Source of the DNA: UBA6244 sp963676875
GTDB lineage: Bacteria > Bacteroidota > Bacteroidia > Bacteroidales > F082
Reading direction: 5' to 3'
Assembly (NCBI GenBank): GCA_963676875.1
Contig: OY781436.1
Coordinates: 4,030,001 to 4,094,000 of the forward strand
Length of the DNA: 64,000 nt
This document shows positions 50,666 through 59,812 of the stretch, piece after piece (the stretch's first letter is position 1; each line of letters starts with the position of its first letter). The position numbers and the translations under genes were made by a program. The notes beneath the pieces were generated by a model. That model searched no databases. It was not told the origin of the DNA and saw nothing but the letters and a program-made list of their open reading frames with translations.

Positions 50666-52207
50666 ATGGAAATAATTATCTATGTTGCTGTTGCTGCATT
50701 GGGTTTGGTTGCCGGGGTATTGATTACCAGTACCATGCTCAAAAAATCAGTGTTAAAAAAATCGAATCTTCTGCTCGAAGAAGCCAAAGAGAAGGCAGAA
50801 GTAATCAAAAAAGACAAAATCCTCCAAGCCAAGGAGAAGTTTCTTCAACTGAAATCGGAACACGAAAAAGTAATTGGAGAGAAAAACAACCAAATCCAAA
50901 AGGCGGAAAATCGCATCCGACAAAAAGAGGCATCGCTTTCTCAAAAAATTGAAGAAACGCAGAGAAAACAAAAAAAACTGGATCAGCTTACCTCTAACCT
51001 CGAAAATCAAAAGGAAAACCTGGAAAAGCGTCAACATGAGCTGGACGTGATGCATGATGAAAAGGTAAAACAATTGGAGGTCGTCAGTCAAATGTCTGCC
51101 AAAGATGCTAAAGATCAACTTATTGAATCGTTGAAGGGTGAAGCCCAGTCGGAAGCAATGGTTTATATTCGTGAAATCACCGAAGAAGCTCGCTTAACTG
51201 CATCACGCACAGCTAAAAAAATCGTGATTGAAACCATCCAACGTACTGCCGCTGAGCACGCCATTGAAAATACTGTAACCGTTTTCAATATCGATAGCGA
51301 CGAAATCAAAGGACGTATTATTGGAAGAGAAGGAAGAAACATCCGTGCTCTGGAAGCACAAACAGGGATTGAAATCATTATCGACGACAGTCCGGATGCC
51401 ATCCTGCTCTCAGGTTTCGACCCAATCCGTCGTGAAGTGGCTCGTTTGTCGTTGCAAAAACTGGTTACTGACGGACGTATTCACCCCGCTCGCATCGAAG
51501 AAGTGGTGACCAAAACCCGTAAGGAAGTTGATCAGGAAATCATGGAGGTGGGTAAACGTACCGTTATCGATCTGGGAATTCACAATATGAACAACGAGCT
51601 GATAAAACTCATTGGTAGAATGAAGTACCGCTCGTCTTACGGACAAAACCTTTTGGCACACTCTATTGAAGTGGCCAACCTGAGTGCCACCATGGCTTCC
51701 GAATTAGGACTAAATCCTAAAATTGCCAAACGAGCCGGTTTGCTTCATGATATAGGAAAAATTGCTGAAAATGAAGCCGAATTGCCTCACGCCATCTTGG
51801 GTATGAAACTGGCCGAAAAGTTCAAAGAAAAACCAGATGTATGCAATGCCATTGGAGCTCACCATGATGAAATTGAGATGGAAACCCTTATTGCACCAAT
51901 TGTACAGGTATGTGATGCCATTTCAGGTGCCCGTCCCGGTGCCCGTCGTGAAGTGGTAGAGGCTTATATTCAGCGCTTAAAGAAACTGGAAAGTCTTGCG
52001 CTTACCTATCCCGGTGTGGTAAAAACTTACGCCATTCAGGCTGGTCGTGAGTTGAGGGTAATCGTGGGTGCAGAAATGGTGAACGATCAGGATGCCGACA
52101 GAATTTCGTTTGAATTGTCACGTAAAATTCAGGAGGAAATGACCTATCCCGGACAGATTAAAATCACGGTAATTCGGGAAACCCGTGCAATTAGTTATGC
52201 AAAATAA
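50666..52207 (+). CDS. rny: Ribonuclease Y
   Basis: A 513-residue RNase Y: N-terminal TM helix (residues 2-22), long coiled coil (25-200), KH domain (about 205-265, GRIIGREGRNIRALEAQTG), and HD domain with LLHDIGKIAENE. It anchors endonucleolytic mRNA decay at the membrane. Length and domains match the family. Confidence 0.97.
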   Translation: MEIIIYVAVAALGLVAGVLITSTMLKKSVLKKSNLLLEEAKEKAEVIKKDKILQAKEKFLQLKSEHEKVIGEKNNQIQKAENRIRQKEASLSQKIEETQRKQKKLDQLTSNLENQKENLEKRQHELDVMHDEKVKQLEVVSQMSAKDAKDQLIESLKGEAQSEAMVYIREITEEARLTASRTAKKIVIETIQRTAAEHAIENTVTVFNIDSDEIKGRIIGREGRNIRALEAQTGIEIIIDDSPDAILLSGFDPIRREVARLSLQKLVTDGRIHPARIEEVVTKTRKEVDQEIMEVGKRTVIDLGIHNMNNELIKLIGRMKYRSSYGQNLLAHSIEVANLSATMASELGLNPKIAKRAGLLHDIGKIAENEAELPHAILGMKLAEKFKEKPDVCNAIGAHHDEIEMETLIAPIVQVCDAISGARPGARREVVEAYIQRLKKLESLALTYPGVVKTYAIQAGRELRVIVGAEMVNDQDADRISFELSRKIQEEMTYPGQIKITVIRETRAISYAK

Positions 52208-52249
52208 TTATTAACCAAATTCAATATTAACTTAACCTAGTTACAAACC

Positions 52250-52765
52250 ATGAAAAAAGTAGTTCTTTTAGTAATGATGGCATTTTTTGCCTTATCCATT
52301 AACGCACAGCATGTTTTTAATGCCGGCGACATCATGTTTAATGCCGGTGTGGGCGGACCTTCCAATTATGGATACATTCCCACCCTAAATTTTAGCGGTG
52401 AAATGGGTGTGATTCCCACAGGAGATGTTGGTCTGGTATCCTTCGGTGCTTTGGCAGAGTTACAGTTTGCACATTACGATTTTGGCTGGCTTGCTGACAA
52501 TGAAAACTTTGTTCGCTTTTATTTAGGACCTCGTGCTGCCTGGCATGTGCACGCTTTCAACAGCGATGTGTTTGATGCTTATGCCGGATTGGGTGCCGGT
52601 ATGCTATTAAATACGAAAAGTGATCACGTGGACGGGAGTGTTGAAGCTCATGCCGACGTTTTTATAGGTGGCAGATGGATGTTTGCTCCAAGCATGGGAT
52701 TGTTTGCCGAGGTAGGCTATACAGGTTTGAGCTTTGCAAAGTTTGGGATTACTTTTGGAATGTAA
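52250..52765 (+). CDS. Small outer-membrane beta-barrel-like protein
   Basis: A 171-residue protein with a signal peptide (residues 1-19, ending NAQ) and beta-rich, glycine/aromatic-rich mature part. The repeated pattern of a strand and a turn (FNAGVGGPSN, GEMGV, FIGGRWMFAPSMGLFAEVGYTGLSFAKFGITFGM) fits an 8-stranded barrel, ending in a C-terminal strand. Family not recognised. 42 bp after rny. Confidence 0.65.
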   Translation: MKKVVLLVMMAFFALSINAQHVFNAGDIMFNAGVGGPSNYGYIPTLNFSGEMGVIPTGDVGLVSFGALAELQFAHYDFGWLADNENFVRFYLGPRAAWHVHAFNSDVFDAYAGLGAGMLLNTKSDHVDGSVEAHADVFIGGRWMFAPSMGLFAEVGYTGLSFAKFGITFGM

Positions 52766-53145
52766 ACAATCATTTCCAATCAAAAGACCATAAACCCGTA
52801 AACATTTAATAAAACTATTTTGTCTAGTTTTTACCCTTTTTCTTAAGGATGAAGGGTGTACGTGGGATTTAACTGTAAGATTTACGTTGTACGAGCTTTG
52901 CCAGTTAAAACCATGACACAATTGTATATTGTTGGCAAGGAAAAACGTACCCAACCAATACCATCTAAAAAATATATCTTCACTATTGCTTCGGATTATT
53001 ACACCAACTATGTATTGAGGTTAACTACAATCATGTAAGGTATAATGCCGATATAGAATTGAATGGGTTCCAGGAGCGAAGCGAACTAAAAGATCATTTC
53101 TATATCGGTATTATGGTGCTATCAATTATAGAATACAGGCATTGA
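52766..53145. other. Intergenic region with palindromic repeat
   Basis: A 380-bp stretch between the barrel gene and the convergent glutathione peroxidase. It holds repeat copy B (53041-53113). I see no supported gene elsewhere in it. Confidence 0.65.
53041..53113. repeat. Dispersed palindromic repeat, copy B
   Basis: About 73 bp, near-identical to 15238-15315. The left arm ATAATGCCGATATAGAA and the reverse complement of the right arm (TTCTATATCGGTATTAT) match at 16 of 17 positions. The centre CAGGAGCGAAGCGAACT is shared with copy A. Confidence 0.75.
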
Positions 53146-53685
53146 CTACTTGCTCTCAATCCATTTGATAATTTTGGAGGTATCGGGTTTTACCCATGGA
53201 TTTACTACATCCACCAACACGCCTTTTTCGTTGATGAGGTATTTCTGAAAATTCCATTTTACATTGGAGTTGCTTTCTCCGTTCAGGTCTTTGTCGGTGA
53301 GCCATTGATAGATGGGTGCCATGTCGTCACCTTTTACAGAGATTTTATCCATCATGGGAAAGGTAACGCCGTAGGTAAGTGAGCAAAAAGACTTGATTTC
53401 TTCGTTGGTTCCGGGTTCTTGCTCCTTGAAATTATTGGCTGGGAATCCGATGATGACAAAATTTTGGTCCTTGTATTTTTTATATAAAGCTTCCAGCTGT
53501 TCGTATTGGGGAGTGAATCCGCACTTGGAGGCCACATTGACCACCATCACTTTTTTACCCTTTAACTGACTCATGTCGAATGGGTTTCCGTCGATGTCGG
53601 TTACCTGATAATCGTAAAAGCTGGTTTGTGCAGATAAGCTAATAAAGGCAGAAATAAGGGCGATTGTGAACAATAATTTTTTCAT
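53146..53685 (-). CDS. Glutathione peroxidase family protein, exported
   Basis: A 179-residue thiol peroxidase with a signal peptide (residues 1-19, ending LSAQ). The peroxidatic Cys is in NVASKCGFTPQ, the following motif is GFPANNFKEQEPG and the Trp-Asn motif is VKWNFQKYLI. The usual Gln in 'FPCNQF' is Asn here. The second Cys is in FCSLTYG. Probably a periplasmic thioredoxin-like-dependent peroxidase. It follows the EEP nuclease gene by 14 bp. Confidence 0.9.
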   Translation of the reverse strand: MKKLLFTIALISAFISLSAQTSFYDYQVTDIDGNPFDMSQLKGKKVMVVNVASKCGFTPQYEQLEALYKKYKDQNFVIIGFPANNFKEQEPGTNEEIKSFCSLTYGVTFPMMDKISVKGDDMAPIYQWLTDKDLNGESNSNVKWNFQKYLINEKGVLVDVVNPWVKPDTSKIIKWIESK

Positions 53686-53699
53686 GATAGTACTGTTAG

Positions 53700-54824
53700 T
53701 TAATTAGTTAGTTGAAGTATGGCCGTTACCGGAAAATGATCTGATCCACTAAAGCGGTGTCGGTCGTAATCCAGAGTTTCAAATCCTGAATGTAGCACGT
53801 AATCGATACGCAACAGTGGAATAGGTCCTGCAAAAGTAATGCTAATGCCGTTACCTTCTTCCACAAAACTGTCGTTTAAATAATCTTGAAGTTGGTGGTA
53901 AACCCAGGAGGAAGGCGTGTCGTTGAAATCACCGGATAGAATAATCGGATAGGGCGAATTTTTAACCTTTTCAAGCAATAATTTGGTTTGTAGTTCCCTG
54001 AGCAGAAAGGCTTTATTTAGCTTTTGATAGATGGCCAACGATTTATCCTTCAGTTTTTCCTGATCAGGATTGGCTACAAATCCCAAATCTGCCTTTTCCA
54101 GTTTGATGCTGGCCAGGTGAATGTTGAAAACCCTTACCGTATCATCGTTTATCAATAGATCGGTGTATATCCCAAAGGTGCGAGAACCACTGATTTTCAG
54201 TTTTCCGCTGCTTACTGCCTTGTATTTGGAAAAAATTACCAGTCCCGACAAAAGATCGTACTTGGGGTTAAAATAGCTTTCGTAATAATAAGCTTCTAAA
54301 CGCAGTCGGTCGCGGGTTTCTTTAATGCTCTCGTAAAGCTGTTTTCCGGTACTTTGGTATTCTTGCAAACAAATAATGTCGGCATGTTGGTCTTCAATAA
54401 AACTAAGTAGCCGGTTTTTTACCCCCACATCGGTATTTTTTTTCCCGTTTCTGAACTGTTGCACGTTGTAGGTGAGCACTTTCGTGGAAAGCGTATCTGC
54501 TTTTGACATGCGTGATGGAACAGAAAGCTGAAAGTTGTCAGAAAAATTGCTTAAACCAAACAGGAATACAACCAAGGGGATAAATATAAAACGACTTCTG
54601 ATCAGTATCCAGAAAATGGCAAACAACAGATTGAAAATGAATATTATAGGGTAAAACAAACCAAAAACCGGTAGCAAACCGCTGGTTGATGGGGCTGTAC
54701 CCCCGGCCATAAGGGCAAAAATCAAGGCTAACAACGATCCCAAATTTATCAAAACGGCTAAGGGCAACAAGTACTTACGAAGTCTGTGCTTTGAATTTGG
54801 TCGGTGGGTATTGATCTTTAGCAA
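53700..54824 (-). CDS. Membrane-anchored endonuclease/exonuclease/phosphatase family protein
   Basis: A 374-residue protein with three N-terminal hydrophobic segments (about residues 16-90) and an EEP domain (about 110-374). Motifs are TYNVQQFR, CLQEYQS, NIHLAS, GDFNDTPSSWVY and the terminal GSDHFPVTAIL. EEP proteins hydrolyse phosphodiesters such as DNA, RNA or phospholipids; the substrate is unknown. The start is TTG at 54824; no nearby ATG fits. It is the last-but-one gene of a minus-strand group with the rhomboids. Confidence 0.83.
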   Translation of the reverse strand: MLKINTHRPNSKHRLRKYLLPLAVLINLGSLLALIFALMAGGTAPSTSGLLPVFGLFYPIIFIFNLLFAIFWILIRSRFIFIPLVVFLFGLSNFSDNFQLSVPSRMSKADTLSTKVLTYNVQQFRNGKKNTDVGVKNRLLSFIEDQHADIICLQEYQSTGKQLYESIKETRDRLRLEAYYYESYFNPKYDLLSGLVIFSKYKAVSSGKLKISGSRTFGIYTDLLINDDTVRVFNIHLASIKLEKADLGFVANPDQEKLKDKSLAIYQKLNKAFLLRELQTKLLLEKVKNSPYPIILSGDFNDTPSSWVYHQLQDYLNDSFVEEGNGISITFAGPIPLLRIDYVLHSGFETLDYDRHRFSGSDHFPVTAILQLTN

Positions 54825-54958
54825 ATTGATGGTTTCTGGTGATGTGCTACTAAATTAGTGCTATTTGTTAAGGTAACGTATATTTTTTACGATTGTTTTT
54901 GCCCATGATGCTTTTAAAAGGGCAGGAGTTTCTACATCCACAAAATATGAAGTCATGC

Positions 54959-55885
54959 TTATTTCTTGTTGCTGGTTTTAAACAACAATTCTTTTTCTTT
55001 GGCCGAAAGACTAGAGTATCCCGACTTACTGATTTTTTCCAAAATATGGTCGATTTCTTCTTGTGTGGCCAGTCGCTGACTGTTGTATTCCACATCGCTC
55101 AGTGGTCTCCCTTTTCGTGTACGTTTGGAGGAAGTCCGCATGTTGCGTTTTTGGTAACCGCCGCCTGTTTTCTTAAACCAATCCAGAAATCTGTACAGGT
55201 TGGTGCCGTTTTTCAATTGAAAAGCAAACAAAAAGCCCCACAAAGCACCTCCCAGATGGGCAATATGTCCTCCGGGATTTCCATGTTGAATGCTTAGTAA
55301 GTCGATGGCAATGAAGGCAATGGCAATATACTTCATCTTCAGTCTGCCAAATAAAAACAGGTGAACCGTATAATCGGGGACATAGGTGGCAATGGCAATA
55401 AAAATGGCCAGAACAGAGGCCGACGAACCAATGGCCACGGCATCGTTGGCAACTGATTGAAAGACAGGGAAAATATTGAATGCTCCAACGAAAAACAAGG
55501 CACCTACCAGTCCTCCAATAATATAGGTGCTTAACAGTTTTTGTTCGCTCAGGTATTCCAGAAAAATCTTACTTCCAAAATACAGCATGATCAAATTGAA
55601 AAGGAGGTGAAAGAAGCCTTCCTGAGTAAACATGTAGGTAAAAAGCGTCCAGGGCATGGACAGGAGCAAATCCGGATTAGAAGGTAAAGCCAAAAAACGT
55701 CCAATATAACTTAAGTCAGAACTTCCTGTTGATTCCAAACCCATCAGCCAAAACAGCTGGCTTATAAAGTTAATGGCAACAAAAACCACCGTGTTGATTA
55801 AAATCAGCCTCGAAAGTACATTCCTTCCCAAAAACAGGTCGCGCAAAAAATTACCGGTATTGCCGGGTTGTCCGAAGGGCATCAT
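54959..55885 (-). CDS. Rhomboid family intramembrane serine protease 2
   Basis: A 308-residue rhomboid with six core TM helices. Catalytic Ser in AIGSSASVLAIF and His in HIAHLGGALWGF. The N-terminal GQPGNTGNFLRDLF and C-terminal cytoplasmic extension (residues about 230-308) with basic residues are extra. It follows the first rhomboid by 18 bp. Tandem rhomboids are common in Bacteroidota. Confidence 0.9.
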   Translation of the reverse strand: MMPFGQPGNTGNFLRDLFLGRNVLSRLILINTVVFVAINFISQLFWLMGLESTGSSDLSYIGRFLALPSNPDLLLSMPWTLFTYMFTQEGFFHLLFNLIMLYFGSKIFLEYLSEQKLLSTYIIGGLVGALFFVGAFNIFPVFQSVANDAVAIGSSASVLAIFIAIATYVPDYTVHLFLFGRLKMKYIAIAFIAIDLLSIQHGNPGGHIAHLGGALWGFLFAFQLKNGTNLYRFLDWFKKTGGGYQKRNMRTSSKRTRKGRPLSDVEYNSQRLATQEEIDHILEKISKSGYSSLSAKEKELLFKTSNKK

Positions 55886-55903
55886 GGTCTAATCTTTTGA
55901 TGG

Positions 55904-56650
55904 TTAATGATATAAAGTTCCTTTCTTTTTCCAATACATGATCATAAGGAATCCAAAGATCATTCCTCCCAAATGAGCAAAATGCGCCACATTGTCGGAA
56001 GGGCTATTGGCGAATCCCATGTATAATTCGATAGCACCATAACCGATGACAAAGTATTTGGCTTTTACAGGAATGGCAAAATACAAGTAAATAAGGCTGT
56101 TGGGGAACATCATACCAAACGCCAATAAAATTCCAAATACAGCACCTGATGCTCCAATCGTGGGTGTGTTGACAATGTTGTTAAGTGTTCGCATGTAATC
56201 ATTGCTGTAATTCATGCCTTGCTGCATTACTTCTGCTCCCTTACTAAATACCAACTGAATTTCTTCGGGCGAAAGTTCGGGCAGTATGGCTTGCATGCGA
56301 ATATAAGCCACCAACCATTGCACAAGTCCTGCTCCAATTCCGGTAACCAGGTAGTAATTTAAAAAACGCTTCGGACCCCATTGGTTTTCCAACACATTAC
56401 CAAACATCCATAAGGCAAACATATTGAATAAAATATGGGAGAAGTTGGCGTGCATAAACATATAGGTAACCAGTTGCCAAACGCCAAAATACTGGCTTCC
56501 CGGAAAATGTAATCCCAAACGTTGGGTCAAGTCGATATGGAAACTGGTTCCGAGTGCCACGGTCGCCAAAAAAAACAATCCGTTGATTATCAGGAGATTT
56601 TTTACTACAGGAGGCAGTATGCGAAAGCCGGTTGGACGATATTGATTCAT
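55904..56650 (-). CDS. Rhomboid family intramembrane serine protease 1
   Basis: A 248-residue rhomboid. Catalytic Ser in TIGASGAVFGILLAFG (GASG) and His in HFAHLGGMIFGF. The WR-like L1 loop region is at about residues 30-60 and the F-x-H-I-L-F-N motif is ANFSHILFNMFALWMFG. It is the first gene of the rhomboid-rhomboid-EEP-GPx group. Confidence 0.92.
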   Translation of the reverse strand: MNQYRPTGFRILPPVVKNLLIINGLFFLATVALGTSFHIDLTQRLGLHFPGSQYFGVWQLVTYMFMHANFSHILFNMFALWMFGNVLENQWGPKRFLNYYLVTGIGAGLVQWLVAYIRMQAILPELSPEEIQLVFSKGAEVMQQGMNYSNDYMRTLNNIVNTPTIGASGAVFGILLAFGMMFPNSLIYLYFAIPVKAKYFVIGYGAIELYMGFANSPSDNVAHFAHLGGMIFGFLMIMYWKKKGTLYH

Positions 56651-56859
56651 AGAAAAGTCTTTTCGTTGTTAAATGCAAATTAACCAGTTGTTGAAAGGAG
56701 ATATTCCCCTTAAATTGTCGACAAAATTAGTATAATTTACGGCCTTTGTTCACTCAATCATTGTGCCAATGGAGTGCTGAAGGCACAATTTGTCAGGTAA
56801 TGCCCTGTTTTTTATTCAAAGTTTCGCGTTCAGACGGGGGAACCTGTTATTCGACCGAT

Positions 56860-58671
56860 TTACTTAAATTGCGCTTCCAACTCATGAGGGTCGAACAACA
56901 AGAAAGTCTTTTTACCGAAAGGTGAAACGGTGGGAACCTCGCATGTAAAGAGGTTTTTGAAGAGTTCCTGCATTTCCGTATCTGAAAGTTTTACACCTGT
57001 TCTCACGGCCATATTCACAGCCATGGAGCGCGCCAGCATGGCATTTTGGTCGAAATCCAATTTGTTGGCTTCGGTTTTGAAGTTTTCCACGATCCGTTCC
57101 AGAATGGATTGCGGGTCGTTTACTTCAGGTGGTGTGCCGGTTACCACAAAAGTATTGATTCCCATGGGCTCCAGTATAAATCCAAGGTGTTTTAAGTCGT
57201 CGTCCAGTTGCTTGATGATGTCAGTATCTTCAGGTGAAAAATGCAGGTGTTCCGGGAAAAGTTGTTGTTGTGATATCTGTTTCCTCTGCCCAAGTTGGTA
57301 CATAAAGTACTCATAAAGAATACGTTCGTGAGCACGTTGTTGGTGAATAATCATCAATCCCTGACTTACATGTCCTGCTAAATAGGTCTGTTGTATCTGG
57401 ATGAAATGGGTGTCAGTTGTGGGGGATAGTGGTTGGTCTCTCTCCTGAGATGGCGCGTTTTCTTCATCGGAAGTGGCATTTTTTACCGTGCTGAAAAGCT
57501 CTTCCCATTCAGAACCGCTTCTGTTTTCAGGCTTTCGGAAACCCTGATCAATTTTGGATGTGGAAAATGGATTGTAATTGGGATTCACTTTGACTTCCGG
57601 AGCGGTGAGATTGGGCGATGGTCGTTGTTGAAAGGCCGCCTCCACACTTGGATCCACGTCAAAATCTATTTGGGGTGTAAAGGCATGTTTTCCAATGGAT
57701 TGTTTGATGGCCGCATGGAGAATGCCATATACCACACGGGCATCCTTGAAATTAATTTCCGTTTTGGTGGGGTGAATGTTGATGTCGATTTCGTTGGGAT
57801 CGATGTCGATGTTTATGAAGTAGGAGGGATGCGCCTCCATGGGAATAAGCTCGGTGAAAGCATTGGCCACTGCATGATGCAGGTAGGCATGTTTGATAAA
57901 TCGGTTGTTGACGAAGAAATACTGTTCACCACGGGTTTTTTTTGCAAATTCGGGCTTGCCGATAAACCCTTTGATAGTTACCGACTCCGTTTTTTGATCC
58001 ACAGGCAGCAACCGTTCGTTGTAGTTCTGTCCGAAAAGTCCCACAATACGCGATTTGAACGAACCCGGAATCAACTTGAATACCAGTTTGTCGTTGTTAT
58101 AATAGGTGAAGCCAATTTCGTGTTGGATAACTGCCACGCGGATAAATTCTTCCAGGATGTGGCGGTTTTCCACGTTGGTGGATTTGAGAAAGTTACGCCG
58201 GGCCGGCACATTGAAAAACAGGTTTTTGATGGAAATACTGGTTCCTGTTTGACATTGACAAGGCGACTGATCCAAAACTTTGGAACCTTCAACAAGGAGT
58301 TGTGTGCCTACCTCATCATCCGTAGTTTTCGATTTCATTTCTACTTGTGCGATGGCCGCGATGGACGCCAACGCTTCGCCCCGAAAGCCCATAGTTCGTA
58401 TGCTGAACAGGTCGTTTGCTTGCGCTATTTTGGACGTGGCATGCCGTTCGAAACTCATCCGTGCATCCACCACCGACATACCTTTTCCATTGTCAGTTAC
58501 CTGTACCAGCGTTTTGCCCGACTCTTTAATGTTGAGTGTAATTTGCGTGGCTCCGGCATCAACGGCGTTTTCCAGCAGTTCCTTCACTGCCGAGGCGGGA
58601 CGTTGTATTACCTCTCCGGCAGCAATTTGGTTGGCCACCGAATCGGGTAGTAATTTAATGATATTCAGCAT
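56860..58671 (-). CDS. mutL: DNA mismatch repair protein MutL
   Basis: A 603-residue MutL. The GHKL ATPase (residues 1-330) has ELLENAVDAGA, DNGKGM and TMGFRGEALASIAAI, and the ATP-lid GTSISIKNLFFNVPARR. The C-terminal dimerization domain is at about 420-600. The endonuclease metal motif that reads DQHAAHERILYE in many MutL proteins is HQQRAHERILYE here (residues 443-454), and the C-P-H-G-R-P motif is replaced by SPFGKK. So MutL endonuclease activity is doubtful. It starts 6 bp after the small membrane protein gene. Confidence 0.96.
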   Translation of the reverse strand: MLNIIKLLPDSVANQIAAGEVIQRPASAVKELLENAVDAGATQITLNIKESGKTLVQVTDNGKGMSVVDARMSFERHATSKIAQANDLFSIRTMGFRGEALASIAAIAQVEMKSKTTDDEVGTQLLVEGSKVLDQSPCQCQTGTSISIKNLFFNVPARRNFLKSTNVENRHILEEFIRVAVIQHEIGFTYYNNDKLVFKLIPGSFKSRIVGLFGQNYNERLLPVDQKTESVTIKGFIGKPEFAKKTRGEQYFFVNNRFIKHAYLHHAVANAFTELIPMEAHPSYFINIDIDPNEIDINIHPTKTEINFKDARVVYGILHAAIKQSIGKHAFTPQIDFDVDPSVEAAFQQRPSPNLTAPEVKVNPNYNPFSTSKIDQGFRKPENRSGSEWEELFSTVKNATSDEENAPSQERDQPLSPTTDTHFIQIQQTYLAGHVSQGLMIIHQQRAHERILYEYFMYQLGQRKQISQQQLFPEHLHFSPEDTDIIKQLDDDLKHLGFILEPMGINTFVVTGTPPEVNDPQSILERIVENFKTEANKLDFDQNAMLARSMAVNMAVRTGVKLSDTEMQELFKNLFTCEVPTVSPFGKKTFLLFDPHELEAQFK

Positions 58672-58677
58672 AATGGG

Positions 58678-58992
58678 TTAGTGGGTTACTCCAAACGACT
58701 GCAATAGTTTTTCCACAAAATTGGTGAACATGATGAGGTAAATACTTCCGCCGATGAAAAAAGCATAAATGGCGTAGGTAATCACCTTCGACATGGTTGT
58801 TTTTTCCTCTTCTAAGTCACTCCTGCGCCATCTTCGCGACATCTGAAGACGAAGTTTTTCGTTGTGAGAAAGGGTAGTATCCAAACCCATGGCTGCCTTT
58901 TTCTTTTCAAGTGCTTCTTTTGCAGGATCGTAGTAACGAGGTCGGTAGTTAAACGACTTTGGTTTGGGTGTTTTGAAAGAGACCAGACGCAT
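58678..58992 (-). CDS. Small conserved membrane protein cotranscribed with mutL
   Basis: A 104-residue protein: a basic N-terminus with FNYRPRYYDPAKEALEKKKAA, a central basic stretch and one C-terminal TM helix (about residues 70-90). The YRPRYY motif occurs in small Bacteroidota proteins encoded beside mutL, sometimes misannotated as riboflavin synthase. Function unknown. The stop is 6 bp from the mutL start, so it is the first gene of the operon. Confidence 0.68.
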   Translation of the reverse strand: MRLVSFKTPKPKSFNYRPRYYDPAKEALEKKKAAMGLDTTLSHNEKLRLQMSRRWRRSDLEEEKTTMSKVITYAIYAFFIGGSIYLIMFTNFVEKLLQSFGVTH

Positions 58993-59012
58993 TGCAGAAA
59001 ATTTAGTTTCTG

Positions 59013-59043
59013 CAAAAGTACCATTTTTTGAAGGAATTGTAAA
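59013..59043 (-). promoter_or_regulatory. Candidate promoter of the small gene and mutL
   Basis: Minus-strand TTTA at about 59040-59043, 19 bp, then TACTTTTG at 59013-59020, matching TTTG/TAnnTTTG with one change. The gene starts 20 bp downstream. Confidence 0.6.
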
Positions 59044-59098
59044 CCCGGATCGTTAGCTTTCGCGACTATAAGATTTCCTGTTTCAAATGAACACCCGA

Positions 59099-59812
59099 TT
59101 ACAGAAAATACTGATCAATAAATTTCTTAAATGCTTCTCGGTATGGCTCGCTGATTGGGAGGTACACGTTTTTGTCGAACACTATCCGGTTGCGTTCTAC
59201 CGTGGTGATATTGTCGAGATTTACAATAAACGAACGGTGGATTCTCATAAAATGTTCTTTGGGAAGCGCGTCTTCAATTTTGCTCAGGCTCAACAGAGTC
59301 ATCACTGGTTCGTGGTTTAGCAAGTGTATACGCACATATTCGCGCATACTTTCGATGTAGGTTACCTCAGCGAGTTTGATTTTCATTAGTTTGTGGTCCG
59401 ACTTAATGAAAAGTTTCTGTTCCTTGATTTGGATTTGCTCGGGCTCGGTTGCCTGCGCCTCCAGCATTTTTTGAGCTTTCAGGGCTGCCCTTAAAAACTC
59501 TGGATAATCGAAAGGTTTGAGTAAATAGTCGATGGCATCCACTTTAAAGCCTTCGATGGCATATTCGCTATAGGCAGTGGTGAAAATGATTCCTGGTTTG
59601 CTGGTGAGCGATTTTACCAACTCCATCCCATTGATGTCGGGCATGTTGATGTCCACAAAAATCAGGTCGATGGGTTGGTTTTGCATGATTTCGAGTGCAT
59701 CCATGGCCGATTCGCAAAGGGCCGTTTTTTCCAGAAATGGCGTTTTGTCGATGTATCCGCCCACTTTCCGGAGGGCCAGAGGTTCGTCATCGATGGCAAT
59801 ACACTTGATCAT
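59099..59812 (-). CDS. LytTR family response regulator
   Basis: A 237-residue regulator: receiver domain (residues 1-115, phosphoacceptor Asp54 in FVDINMPDINGMELV, Lys in YLLKPFD) and a LytTR DNA-binding domain (about 140-237: IKSDHKLMKIKLAEVTYIESMREYVRIHL and MRIHRSFIVNLDNITTVER). Gene overlaps the kinase gene by ATGA. It binds direct repeats in target promoters, which cannot be predicted from here. Confidence 0.93.
   Translation of the reverse strand: MIKCIAIDDEPLALRKVGGYIDKTPFLEKTALCESAMDALEIMQNQPIDLIFVDINMPDINGMELVKSLTSKPGIIFTTAYSEYAIEGFKVDAIDYLLKPFDYPEFLRAALKAQKMLEAQATEPEQIQIKEQKLFIKSDHKLMKIKLAEVTYIESMREYVRIHLLNHEPVMTLLSLSKIEDALPKEHFMRIHRSFIVNLDNITTVERNRIVFDKNVYLPISEPYREAFKKFIDQYFL

Noticed and set aside
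52856..53038. 60-codon frame downstream of the barrel gene
   Set aside because: No family match, and the region is non-coding in character next to a repeat.
57433..58650. 405-codon plus-strand frame opposite mutL
   Set aside because: It lies fully antisense to mutL, whose motifs are clear; the frame is a shadow of biased codon use.
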